NCBI GenBank assembly: GCA_920105805.1
Contig: CAKKTI010000195.1
Coordinates: 1-32,517 of the forward strand
From: Condylostoma magnum
Lineage: Eukaryota; Ciliophora; Heterotrichea; Heterotrichida; Condylostomatidae
Direction of reading: 5' to 3'
Length of the DNA stretch: 32,517 nt
The position numbers were made by a program, and so were the translations under genes. The notes under the pieces were generated by a model. The model worked only from the letters and a program-made list of their open reading frames with translations, had not been told where the DNA came from and did not search any database. Below are positions 10,742-21,014 of the stretch, piece after piece; the stretch's first letter is position 1, and every line of letters begins with the position of its first letter.

Positions 10742-13700
10742 CTAATTTCCTCGAAGAGCAACCGTAGCAGGAATACAGGGTTTTAGGTTAAATCTTACTT
10801 CTTATTCGTTTCTAGCTTGTATTGATTTTAAACTTGCAACTGTAATATCTCCTTTATTATTTAAAAAGTTAAGCTTATGAGATCTGATATTAAACTGTTA
10901 TGGATTTGCATTCCTTGTTAATTGAAATCTAAATAAGTTTTCAATTTTCTGTCCTTCGAGTCTATAAAGCATATTGGGGCAATAAGTAAAATTTATGTAG
11001 GCTCCAATTAATCCTATCATAATTCACGAAGCTATCAGAATGCACATTCAGGCTAAAATATCAGTTTCAATAAGCTTACTGAGAATTACTATAAAATTTA
11101 AGCAAATAATACAAATTATTGATATAATGGTCCAAAGCTTAGGTCTATAATAATTATAAATTCTATTTTTCCATATAAATACTAAAAATAGAGACATAAT
11201 TACGATATAGATTATCCCGTGCGCTATTGAGCTATATTTGCCTATTGTTTTAGATAAGCAAATTGCAATCATTTACATAATTGATTTCCCCATAAGAAAC
11301 TTCGGGGAGGCATGTACATTTAAAGCTGTTATAAAATTTTGCATTTAAGGTCTGAAATAAACAGCTAGGGGATGGTAGATCATAATAGAAATACCCGAGA
11401 TAATAGTATAAACTATATGGTCATCTTTCCAGCAATACGTCTCACAGTCTTTATCTAGTATTGCTTAATCGATTTCGTCTCCAGATCCCTTATTGCAGAT
11501 AAAAATATTAAGTAAAGTTGCAATAATTGGCAAAAACATAATATTTCCTATTACTGGCATTAATTTTTCACAAATATAACCAATATTTTCAAATATCGAA
11601 ATGTGTAGATGCTTTTATTCAACTTTTAGCAATAGGAACAAGCAAATGAATAACCAAAATCCACATATAATGAAGATAGATAGTATTAGTTATCAAAATA
11701 GAGCATGATTTTATGATATTGCTTTTTCAAAATCAAAAGAAACTAAACTAGTAGCAATAGTAAGAATACCAAAAAGAGATAAAGGAGTTGGTCCCATTGA
11801 CACTAATTGCAAGAACTCTATTGGAATAGTTGCTAGTTAAATCATATCATTCATAGTTATAATTTCTTTCTTGGTCATAGGTTGAACATTTCAATTATAT
11901 TACTTTTTTCATATTATAACAGTTATAATAGTAGTTATTATTGCTATAATTCAGCAGCATAAGTATCCGATGTATATTCCAATTGATGAGTCTTACATAT
12001 CCCTCTCTGGAATAACACAATCAAACTCCTCCTCAACGATAATATCTTTAGGTTTCTCTGTACTGCCTCCATTTCATACAATATCTCTTTAATACGATAA
12101 AAGCACAGAAGATGAAGGAGCATACATACCAACTCTAACTGTTTTCCAATCTTCTCCATCATAAATAGTGTTGAAAATATCGTAAAAGTGCCCATTTCTG
12201 TCATTACTTGTTGAATCAATTTGAACCATACCAGAACTTCCTAAGAATCTTGTCTTTCTCATAGTTTGATTTACTTTTGATCCTATTTCTACATCCTCAC
12301 CCCTCAGAATCATTCAATCTAAACTATGAGCAATTAATAAAACAGAATCATAGAATTAAGACAAATAAGGATGATCATTCCCTAATCTGGTTCTGACCTT
12401 TTGCCCAAACTCACCTTAGAATGAAGAAAGATAAATTGCAACATTTCCTTGCATAATCTCTTGTCTTTTTGTATCTATTTCCTAATCTCCTGTAATCATA
12501 GCGCTATTGTCTATAAAGGAGCCATATATCATTAATTGGATGTCTCCAGCTCTCAGTCCAATATCATAAAGTGCTTCAGACAAATAGTAAGTATAGGGAG
12601 CAACTGCAGCTATGATTATAGGTCTTACTTTATTGAGTAATATTTCTTAAAAGATTTCTGTAGTTTCTTCCTAGTTTTCTCGTTGATAAACCAAAGGAAG
12701 CTTTCTCAAGTTTTCAGGGTTTCTTATCTATATTCTCTTTCTATCAAGCTATATTCCAAGCTAAACACTTTAATCATTTCCTCATTAATCAATTGTATAC
12801 AAAACACTAACATTTTTCCATCCATTATTTTGTATAACAAATGCATAAATACTTGCTACATAATCATCTGCAACAGATAATCGTATTAAATTGGGTCATT
12901 TTTATTTATCACTAAATTTTATACTTCCATCTAAAGATATCAATACAGGTATATCAATTCCAAGCCTCTCAAAAGTTTCATGAACTCCTGATGATACATA
13001 ATTTGCTAATGGGCCAATTGATGCTAGGCCTAGTTCATCTTTTCTGCTAGAGAAACAATCATCAAAGTATTCAGGTACATATTCTAGAACACCACATGAG
13101 AAATCACTATAAGTAATAATAAAGTGTTCTAGTAAATCCTCATTTTCGTTCACATCTTCAATTGCCGCATAAGAAGCTGAAAATAGAAAGGCATTGTAGG
13201 GTGTATCTCCTGAGATTGGATTTGTTATACCACTATTTAAGCTAATCAATAATTCCTGTTTCCTATTTTGGGGAATTTTAGTTGCATTACCTGGAAAAAT
13301 GACCTAATCATTGAAAATCAACTCTGAGCAATTATATTCTCCTACAATTTTCTTAGTTTATTGAAGATTGACAATAGAAAATTAGCACGGAGGATGATTT
13401 TTCTGGAAATTTTATTATAAAATGTTCCAATATTTATATTTACTCATTGGTTAATTGTCTTTAAAATAGAATTCAAGGAATTATAATAGGCTATCAATTC
13501 TATAATCTGCTTCATTTTACGAGTATTCCATTCCTTTCTCAACTACACCTAAACTGCCTTGAATACTCATTCCTATACTTGATTTGCTAGATAATAAATA
13601 TCCCATTCCTTGTCTATCAAGCTTTTTCACTTTCATAGCATTTTACATGTTTTCTGTTGTAAGCCTATCAGAGTACATTGTAATTAGCTATATTCCAGAT

Positions 13701-14236
13701 GGTTTAATCATTCTACTAGCCTAATTACCATAATGCAGTTTGCTGGCATCTGATCTCAATACAATTCTAAACTTTTCTGCTGTTTCTCTGCCAATTATTC
13801 TTGAACTTATTTATTATGAGTAATTATCAGTAGATACTATAGAAATTACCTCATTTCAGTTATATTCCAACAATACAGCTTTCATAGCTTGAACATGCTA
13901 AGAATAAGGTTGGAAAGTATAAAACTAATATTGAGAAGTTTCTTTATTATCATTATCCCTTGGAATAAGTAGCACAAACTACTTCAATTCAGCTAAAAGT
14001 TTCACCTAATAAGAATCGTAGAGATTTGTGGTTTCATCTATTCCTACTACGGTATCATTAGATACTTGAAGTGAAGAATTGACAATTGCAAAGTTGATCT
14101 CAGAATCACAGTTAAATTATCTTATAAGTTTTACCCTAAAGTGATCTTGGTAGAAATCAACAGCTTTAGGATCAGAATTTTAGCTAAAAAAGACTATAAT
14201 CTAACTATTGACTAGGAGGACTATAGCTGGAAACAT
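10742..14236 (-). CDS. Large receptor: tandem type I periplasmic-binding (ANF-receptor-like) folds plus multi-pass membrane domain
   Basis: The product is 1164 residues, intron-free. A hydrophobic N-terminus (MFPAIVLLVNSQIIVFF) looks like a signal peptide. Two ligand-binding lobes follow: the first includes VLLEYNWNEVISIVS, the second ASIGPLANYVS, DKQKWPNLIRLS, NNGWKNVSVLYTIDQWG and VRPIIIAAVAPYTYY, the strand pattern of receptor-family ligand-binding (type I periplasmic-binding) domains. From about residue 765 come some seven membrane segments (e.g. YLCCWIIAIITTIITVIIW, LWTIISIICIICLNFIVILS), then a 60-residue cytoplasmic tail. The order resembles class C GPCRs, but I see no diagnostic residues for that family. 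Several Trp are TGA at conserved lobe positions (13856-13858 in EYNWNEV). The stop is TAG 10742-10744 after VALRGN; another TAG lies two codons on. Confidence 0.88.
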
Positions 14237-14598
14237 TTTATATTAAACGGAGTAAGAAATTAATATATTCAAAGATTAGCGGAATTATAGCGTTAATACA
14301 ATATTTTCATTGCCAAAAATAATTTATCTTAAAGAAAGATAGGTAATGTGTTTTTTTAAGATTCTAATAGGAGTTTTTTTGGTGAAACTAAGACAAATTG
14401 CATTAAAAGAGTTATTTTTTCAATTCCTTAACTTTATATTGAACTGAGTAGTGTAGTATATGTATCTTAACTTTAAGGGAAATAATTATATAGTGTTTTT
14501 AATTTTAAAGTTAATAAAAAACTTATAACCAATATTATACAATTTTTTGGCAATAATAAAGCTTGTACACTAAATAAATATAATGTTCAAAAATGTTA
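14237..14598. other. Intergenic AT-rich spacer, nothing seen
   Basis: This 362-nt stretch separates the IQ-motif gene's end from the receptor gene's start, both on minus. It holds short T and A runs but no convincing frame, RNA fold or repeat. The part nearest 14236 should include the receptor promoter. Confidence 0.5.
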
Positions 14599-16641
14599 TT
14601 ACTGCAAAATAGGCTGATTTATTCGCCGTGGTACAATTTCAAAAACTAATTCACCATTTTGAGGATCATTATACGCTTTCATGTCTTCAGCAATTGTAGA
14701 TAGAGGTACCTTACATCCATACAACTACTCAATATCTTACCTGGTTCAAATTTTATTGTATGAATCATTTTAATCATACTTATTTACTGCCTCGGCTCCA
14801 ATTTCTCCCATTAATTTGAAAATTGTGATAGTATATTCTCCACTTTCAATATTAGTTGATATTGTTTTAATATTCATTCGATTGAAATAGGAATCAAGCC
14901 GCCTTCTTAACTATCACTTACTTACATCATCCCTGAATCTTATTTTATTCTCCTTTATAGTAACATCATTTAATAGAGATTTAGGATCTTCATAATGATG
15001 TTTGTATAAGTTTATGTCACTAATCTTTTTCCTTAGCAATTTACTTCTACTGATGCAATGAGCTTCTATTAAGAAGTATTCAACATTTTTTGTTAAAGTA
15101 AATCAGTAGTATTCTCCTTAGCATTGTTGAATTCGTTTAGATATTATCTGTTTCCTAGATTATCCAAGTTTTAAGAGCTAAACTTATTGCTTTGCCTTTA
15201 TTTTCCTAAATATTGACTGTAATTTTATTATCACTGGGATTATTAGTTAATATGGATTAGATTTGGCTTATGTATGTTATATTGCAGCACTCTAAGAGTT
15301 AATAAAGATACTTCCAGCTCTTTATTTATAGAGTTTTTAAGGTCTTTTATATATCTTTATACTTTTTTATGTTTTTATTCTTAGTTTATTGTTTATAATG
15401 CTATCTTGATACATTCTTATAGTTTAAAGATTCCTTTATACTGGTGCTAGTTATATTTATCCTAATTTTTATATTTAGAAGTCTACTACCTTTTATTTTA
15501 ATATATTAATGTCTTCAATGCTCTGTACAATAGTTCTTTGCATAATTTAGGGTTTATTGCTTAATTACTTTTCAGTTTATTATTTTTCTAAATTCTATTT
15601 GAATTTTAACTATCTAAAGTTGCTTATCTTATTTAATTAAGATTCATTTGAGTTTAACGTCATTTTAGCCTTTCTTGGTTAAGGAGTACAAAAATCTTAA
15701 GCCCTTTATTTACTATACTCAACCTCATTTGATAAACAACTCTTAGCATTAGTACTAGACTCATTATCAAAAATATTTATATCAGATGTAATTCTTGCGT
15801 CGATTATTTAAGGACATTAAGATTTCTTTTTGTACTGTTAGTTGTTCCAATCTGAAATTATGTATAAATCATCAGTTTTTGAACTATTTCCACTACGATT
15901 AGACTTCTTTCTCCTAAAAGCATTTGACTTCCTCCTTTTTGTCTTTGATTATTTCCGAGAAACATTATTTTGTTTTTCCTATTATATCTACTTGCAATCT
16001 ATTTATTCTTGTAATTATTATGCTTTTTAGTAAAATATACTAGATAATCGTTAATTTTTCAATTTTTCATTAGCTTTTGCTTTTACTAAATAGCAGTTTG
16101 ATAATAATAGTATTTATTTTTTATACTTTTTCTCATCTCAAGTCATTTAAATCAGATTATGCTGTAATTTTCCAATAGCTTTCTAAATTCATACATCAAC
16201 TCGTTTTGTCTAATCATTTTCTAAGTATATTTTTGCTTTAAAGTAAAATAAGATTGGAAAATATTACTTGAATTACTTTATTCCTTTGATCATTTAGATA
16301 GTCTTTTGTATGATTTTACTAGCTTGCTTAAATTGTCCAGAAGATAGTTAAATCTAGAGTTAAATTTTCCGGACTTTGAGTAGTATATCAAGCATACTGC
16401 TAAGAATTTAATCATTTAATGTATCTAGAATTATTCCCAAGGTTTCTATAGACTTCCCATGAAATCCCTAGTTAAACTATTACTTAGCTCTTTTATAAAG
16501 TTCTAAGTAGAATAATTTTAACTCCTAGATCGAGTTTTAGTCTAATGATTGCTATAAGATACTACTTAAATCTCTTTTAGCTTTATTATAGTTATTTTGG
16601 TTGAACGTTTGGAGTAAGGACTATGCAGTTGATTTGTTCAT
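14599..16641 (-). CDS. IQ-motif protein of unknown function, one 15-nt intron
   Basis: Starts at ATG 16641 (MNKSTAQSLLQTFNQNNYNK) and spans 675 residues after splicing. The N-terminal third is helical and Gln-rich; the middle is basic and disordered (SRKQSKTKRRKSNAFRRKK). An IQ-like calmodulin-binding motif, LQSIFRKIKAK, lies near residues 474-484. The C-terminal 160 residues look folded (EYYWFTLTKNVEYFLIEA; FKLMGEIGAEAVNKYD; IWTRQDIEQLYGCKVPLS) and end ELVFEIVPRRINQPILQ. A consensus 15-nt intron at 14911-14925 falls in this part, supporting strand and frame. Stop is a TAA TAA doublet. A calcium/calmodulin-linked cytoskeletal role is plausible from the IQ motif only. No named family recognised; the N-terminal part is less certain. 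Confidence 0.68.
14911..14925 (-). other. 15-nt spliceosomal intron in the IQ-motif gene
   Basis: Minus strand GTAAGTAAGTGATAG, full GTAAGT donor and TAG acceptor. It is in frame, so read-through would add VSKWQ between RFRDD and LRRRLDSYFN; the donor quality argues for removal. Confidence 0.8.
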
Positions 16642-16690
16642 TTTTTTATTATTACAATTATTTTTACTTTTATATAGGATTATTAATCAA

Positions 16691-17242
16691 TTAAGGAATA
16701 GAAATGCTTATTTTGTTTTTGTGTGATAATGATCTAGAACTTGAGTAGATTAATCTAATTATTCTAATCTATTTATAGTAAATATTAATTGTACATATCT
16801 GTAATTTATCGTTATCGACTTTATATTATTTAGAAGTAGTTAAGACTATATGAATAGTTTATAAAAAATTGATTTTTACAAATGAAGTGTTTAAATTATA
16901 TTTCATTTATCTCCTCAACTATAAAATTATGTTTGACATTTGATTAATTATATATACTCTTAAACATCAATTATAAAAAGACTCACTTCTATAAATCTGC
17001 TTCTTTATTACATAGTATCTAGATTAATTTACATTTTATTATTGACTTTTAGAATCTGCTTAAACTACTCAAAAATAACATTAAAGACTGAAATAATAAT
17101 ATAAAAATGTAATAACTTAGTTCAAATTTATTATCTAGCATCTTATCTTTTCTCCCACCTTAAGAAATTTGCTTAATAGCTCAAGTTTCCAAACGCTTTT
17201 ATTAAAATTATCAAAGCGCAATAGTTTGATAGGAATAGGCAT
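16691..17242 (-). CDS. Small hypothetical protein, weak support
   Basis: A minus-strand frame from ATG 17242 (MPIPIKLLRFDNFNKSVWKL) to TAA 16691-16693 would encode about 180 residues. The first 45 residues look folded (LLSKFLKVGEKIRCQIINLN); the rest is Tyr/Ile/Asn-rich and less convincing. A possible in-frame 15-nt intron (GTTATTTTTGAGTAG) lies within. It fits the local spacing: 113 nt from the divergent WD40 start and 49 nt before the IQ-motif gene. No family recognised, and AT-rich spacer could give a similar frame. Confidence 0.38.
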
Positions 17243-17355
17243 AACTTAGATTTGTTTTCTGTAGAATTCAGAAGTACGGAACATGGTACTAGCTATATAA
17301 ATAGAAGCATATAGTAGAGAGAGGCTAGGAAAGAGGATCTAGCAGAGATTATAAG

Positions 17356-18465
17356 ATGACCTCTTTAAGAGGCCATCAAACCTATATAACTGCATGAGAT
17401 TTACAGGAAGACTTACTTGTATCTGGGGATAATTCTGGAAAAGTGCTTCTGTGGGATATTGGAAACCTAGAAGATCCTTCAGCTGTCCAAATCTTTGATT
17501 TTGGTTAAAGAGTAACAAATATTTAAATCTTACACGATAACTTACTACTATAATGTGAAAATCAGTATACTTTATTTGAGAGAAGGGGCACTTAATGGGT
17601 AACTACATAAAACGAGTAGTTTGATCAAATTGAAAGATTATAAGTTTATTTATTTGATGATTTTGCAGTAGAATCATGGAACAATTAGGATTAAGGAGTA
17701 CTTTAGTTGAGAAATGTTAAAACTAATGAAATTTTTAAATAACTGTTTATAAACCCTTATGAAAAAGTCAATTCAAATATAGCGGTTGAGGCTTATGGTA
17801 TTTGTTTTGTTAATAGTGAGAATAAAGCTGTTGTTTGATAATACAAAGATAATAATTTAAATATTGATATAAAATAATAGAAAATAGATTTAGAAAACGA
17901 CATAGCTTAAAGAGTAATTGGAGTAGATGGAAAATTTTATGTTGCTAGAACTGATAGTATTACTGTATTAGATAAACAATAAGATAATTGATTTATAAGT
18001 GGCCAATTTGATGAAAGAATATAATTTAATTAAATATACCCTTAATAAAAAGTACTAAGTAAATTTAACAATTAATTATATCACTTTTAAGGAGTGAATA
18101 TAAGGTAATTTTCTCAACAAGGATAAATTAGTTCCTTGAATTCAATTATTAATAACATTACAGTTACTAAATACAACGTGTTGCTAGCTTGTGCTGATAA
18201 TTCTGTTCATGTGCTATCAAGTAATGATTTAAGCTAAAGGTACTTGCTACTGGGTGGAACTAACAATCCAAGATTATAGAAGAATATTCAAAACTAAAAC
18301 CCACATTACTAAAATATATGCGATGTATTAGCTGATGACTGCAGAATTATCACAATGTCAGGATCATTGATTAGAGTTTACAATTTTGATATTTAGGTAA
18401 AATTAAAAAAAAATGGGTTGTAGTATATGCGGTTGCAGCTAAAGGATAATTATATAGAACAATAA
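17356..18465 (+). CDS. WD40-repeat protein, GNB1L/ASA1-like
   Basis: Starts ATG 17356 with MTSLRGHQTYITAWDLQE, followed by LLVSGDNSGKVLLWDI, a textbook first WD blade. Later blades are seen as VTNIQILHDNLLLQ, ENKAVVWQYKD, NVLLACADNSVHVLSS and CRIITMSGSLIRVYNFD. About 369 residues fit one seven-bladed propeller. The opening LRGH and the V-T-x-I/L-Q pattern recall GNB1L and yeast ASA1, partners of Tel2/PIKK assembly complexes; this is a tentative resemblance. Three Trp at blade positions are TGA (17395-17397, 17836-17838, 17989-17991), among the best local evidence for UGA=Trp. The end is the cluster TAA TGA TGA at 18463-18471; a TAG at 18394-18396 is an alternative stop. No convincing intron. 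Confidence 0.85.
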
Positions 18466-18578
18466 TGATGATCAACTCAAAAAAGAATTCCTAAGAATAC
18501 ACAAAACATATCAGCTTGAACGTAAATTAAATTAAATTCACTAAAATCACAAAAGAATTAAAAAAATGATAAGTTAAA

Positions 18579-18683
18579 ATGGTTGGAGTTGCACGTTATA
18601 CAGAATAAGTGAAGTGCAATCGTCATTGGAGCAAAGTTCAAATCATGATTAAATTACTTATATTATCTAATATTTCACATTAA
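18579..18683 (+). CDS. Possible 34-residue small ORF or short RNA
   Basis: Between the WD40 and MGC-start genes, a short stretch (about 18579-18655) is clearly richer in G/C than its surroundings. One frame reads MVGVARYTEQVKCNRHWSKV and on to TAA 18681-18683, 12 nt before the next gene. An overlapping frame from ATG 18566 is also open. The composition could equally mark a small non-coding RNA; no tRNA or known snRNA fold was found. Confidence 0.25.
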
Positions 18684-18695
18684 AACATAATAAAT

Positions 18696-19472
18696 ATGGG
18701 CTGCAATCAAAGCAATGCTACTATTTAAGTTATAACAGATCCTAAATTAACTTTAACTCAATATTATCCTGAAATAGATCAGTATTATAACAATCTAATA
18801 TCAACTATAAACTTTGTGAATAGAATTAATACTGGAATAATAGTAGCTGTTGATAAATTTAAAACAGTTACTTAATTACACCATCCTCCTCTCTCTATAT
18901 ACCACGGAATCACTTCCTTACTTCTAAGTTTGCTAATAGACTGTAAAAACGACTAGTTTGTAATAGAACTTTGCCTTATTCCTTAATTCCCTTGTATTAC
19001 TTATAAATAAGATTTAGTGAGTTAGGAAATAAACTAAATTTTCTCAATGTGATTAGGACTAATACAAGAATTTGAAATAGGAATTGAAGATCTAGAAGAT
19101 ATACAACCTTAAGTCAAAGAAGCAGTGAGGATGTACTTAGATTTTGAAGAATTGGTAAATGATATCTGCACAATAAAAAACATTGATAAAGAGTAAAGAA
19201 AGTATCTCCATAAAATAAGAAAATCGAATAACAAAAAACTCCTTTAAGCAGGATAATTTTTCCACAATCTCCTAACAAATACAAAAGAACAGATTATAGG
19301 AGTCATTCATTATTTCAATCAAGTAGGATCAATTGATAAGATAAAACAACTTAAAGCCTTAGCATCAAGAGTAAGTGAATATACAAATCAATAATACCAG
19401 TCAATCTCCCAAAACTACAGTGAAGAAATAACAGATTTTTTAACAAGCTTTGATAATTTATCTAATTTTTAA
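18696..19472 (+). CDS. MGC-start, probably dually acylated helical protein, 258 aa
   Basis: The product begins MGCNQSNATI: Gly2 followed by Cys3 is a classic N-myristoylation plus palmitoylation start, so membrane anchoring is likely once Met is removed. The body is largely helical, with a hydrophobic section (HGITSLLLSLLIDCKNDQFV, IFSMWLGLIQEFEIGIEDLE) and amphipathic helices toward the end (ICTIKNIDKEQRKYLHKIRK). One Trp is TGA. It ends at TAA 19470-19472 after FDNLSNF, 17 nt from the convergent STIMATE stop. I do not recognise a family. The start is fixed by the MGC signal. Confidence 0.75.
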
Positions 19473-19489
19473 CGTTATAATCAATTACC

Positions 19490-20188
19490 TTATTCCAATG
19501 TTTCTCTTTTTCCTTTCTTCAGAGGAATTTTTTCTCTATTAAAGTCCTTCGATGACAGAAACATATCAGTTACCCAAAACATAAGCGAATTGACAATTAC
19601 AGGGAATATAATCATAATCATGATTAACTCCAGCTTAGGGAATGGCTCAAAGGGCATGAGGATTAATAACCCCAATAGGCTGAAAGGCACTTCAAAAATA
19701 ACCATTATTCCCATGGTAGTCATCTTGGAAAGCAGAACTACTAATAGCCATATAAGAATCTAGTACCCCCACATAAACCACGACCCTTCCTCCCCATAAT
19801 ACCCGGTCTAAAAGCTCAAAAATGCAGATTTTCTAGCACAATGCTCTAAACTAAACAAAAACAAAAAGCAAAGACCTGTTCCTACTGTTGCATCGATTAT
19901 CATTGACAGGAAATATCAAGTACAAGGGTTGCCCTGCACACTTAAAGTTCCTATTAGTGTAGCCAAAATCAAGTTAAACACATGAGTAAGGCCTGAACTC
20001 AAAGCTTGCTTAGAAATATCAAAAATCCAAATTTTCCATGGTCGCTGATGACTGTCAAAATAACGTTTTACTGCGTAAAATATACCGAATAAGGAGGAAA
20101 ATGAAAGAATACAAAGAACAGCTTGGACAAACCAGCCAAATTGACCGAACAATTAGCATTTTATGGGTTAGTCTAGTTTTACTCCCAT
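19490..20188 (-). CDS. STIMATE/TMEM110-family ER-vacuolar membrane protein
   Basis: The predicted protein has 232 residues and about four or five membrane segments. Family landmarks run in order: RPWKIWIFDISKQ after the first segment, LTHVFNLILATLIG, NPCTWYFLSMIIDATVG, YGEEGSWFMWG, and near the end VIVNSLMFWVTDMFL. Human STIMATE acts at ER-plasma membrane junctions as a partner of STIM1; the yeast relative is vacuolar. In the conserved P-C-x-W-Y motif the Trp is TGA (19916-19918), strong evidence for UGA=Trp. The start ATG 20188 (MGVKLDQPIKC) precedes the first segment; no nearer ATG is in frame. Stop is TAA 19490-19492 after a basic tail ending KRETLE. Confidence 0.93.
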
Positions 20189-20260
20189 GTTTTTTAATTA
20201 TACGGATAAAACGGTAAAAGAGTAGAGATTTTAGGAGAGAAATTAGAACAGAGTTAAAGA

Positions 20261-20464
20261 TTACCTAGCCTCGTACTGTACACCCTGAGGAATCTTTTTC
20301 TTGTAGAATACTCTGTTTCCGCAGCTATTACATCTTAATACTGAATCTATGTTGAACTGATTCTCGAAATTACACCAAGCACAGTAATATCCGACAGCTT
20401 TGAGAGACTGTTCAGGCATAAAACCTTATTGTTGAAAATCTAAGGGCATTTAATTTCCCTCCAT
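20261..20464 (-). CDS. RPB12: RNA polymerase I/II/III shared subunit RPABC4 (Rpb12)
   Basis: A 67-residue zinc-ribbon protein. The C-terminal 45 residues match Rpb12: GYYCAWC with the second pair CNSC, then GNRVFYKKKIPQGVQYEAR. Orthologues have C-x2-C...C-x2-C-G-x-R-[IV]-x-Y-K-K and finish in D/E-A-R. Rpb12 bridges large-subunit assembly in all three nuclear polymerases. The stop is TAA 20261-20263 directly after EAR, exactly the family's end, so TAA must terminate here although it means Gln elsewhere in this very gene (MEGNQMP, FQQQG). No intron. The next minus-strand gene upstream ends 185 nt away. Confidence 0.95.
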
Positions 20465-20649
20465 GTTATTAAGTATAGGTTAATTAGTTAGATATAAAAA
20501 GTAATAAGTTAGTTTAGATGTTATTAGTTGCATAAGCCGTGTGTATATCTTATATTGTTTATTTACAATACAACACACAATTGAACCATTTCAGTATAAT
20601 AAAATCACCATTAAGTAATATCATCTAAACATAACTAATTACCTAACTA

Positions 20650-21012
20650 TTAAGTAATCTTCAATATGTTGTTAAATCCTTTAAGATACTCTTCCTTTCC
20701 CAACTCAAATTTAATTACTTTGTTTTAATTTTACCTCTTATTCTCTAGCAATTTTCCAATAGCATGGTTACTTATAGCAATAGCATGGGCTCTCAAGTCC
20801 TATTAATCAACACCTTGTATTCCATTGCTCTAAGTCTGTATCCTGATCACCTACGTTTCATCATTATTCAGCAACGCTTATTAAGACAAATCTAGCTTAA
20901 CTTTAGCCTTTTTCGACACATCCATTCCATTAATAAGGTTTTGGTCGGATTTTTTGGGATTTGAAGGAGCAACTTCAAAGTCTAGCGATGTTGTATTTTG
21001 CATGCAACCCAT
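20650..21012 (-). CDS. Small MGC-start protein, 120 aa, unknown function
   Basis: Begins MGCMQNTTSLDFEVAP, a second Gly2-Cys3 acylation start in the window. A polar linker (PSNPKKSDQNLINGMDVSKK) is followed by a helical C-terminal half (GVDQQDLRAHAIAISNHAIG; KEEYLKGFNNILKIT). It ends TAA TAG at 20647-20652. The start lies only 2 nt after the stop of the pseudokinase gene on the same strand. I see no family signature; a small membrane-tethered adaptor is conceivable but unproven. Confidence 0.7.
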
Positions 21013-21014
21013 TT

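Noticed and set aside
18397-18423. 27-nt GT...AG segment near the end of the WD40 gene as an intron
   Set aside because: It is in frame, has a poor donor (GTAAAA), and is far longer than the 15-16 nt introns otherwise seen.
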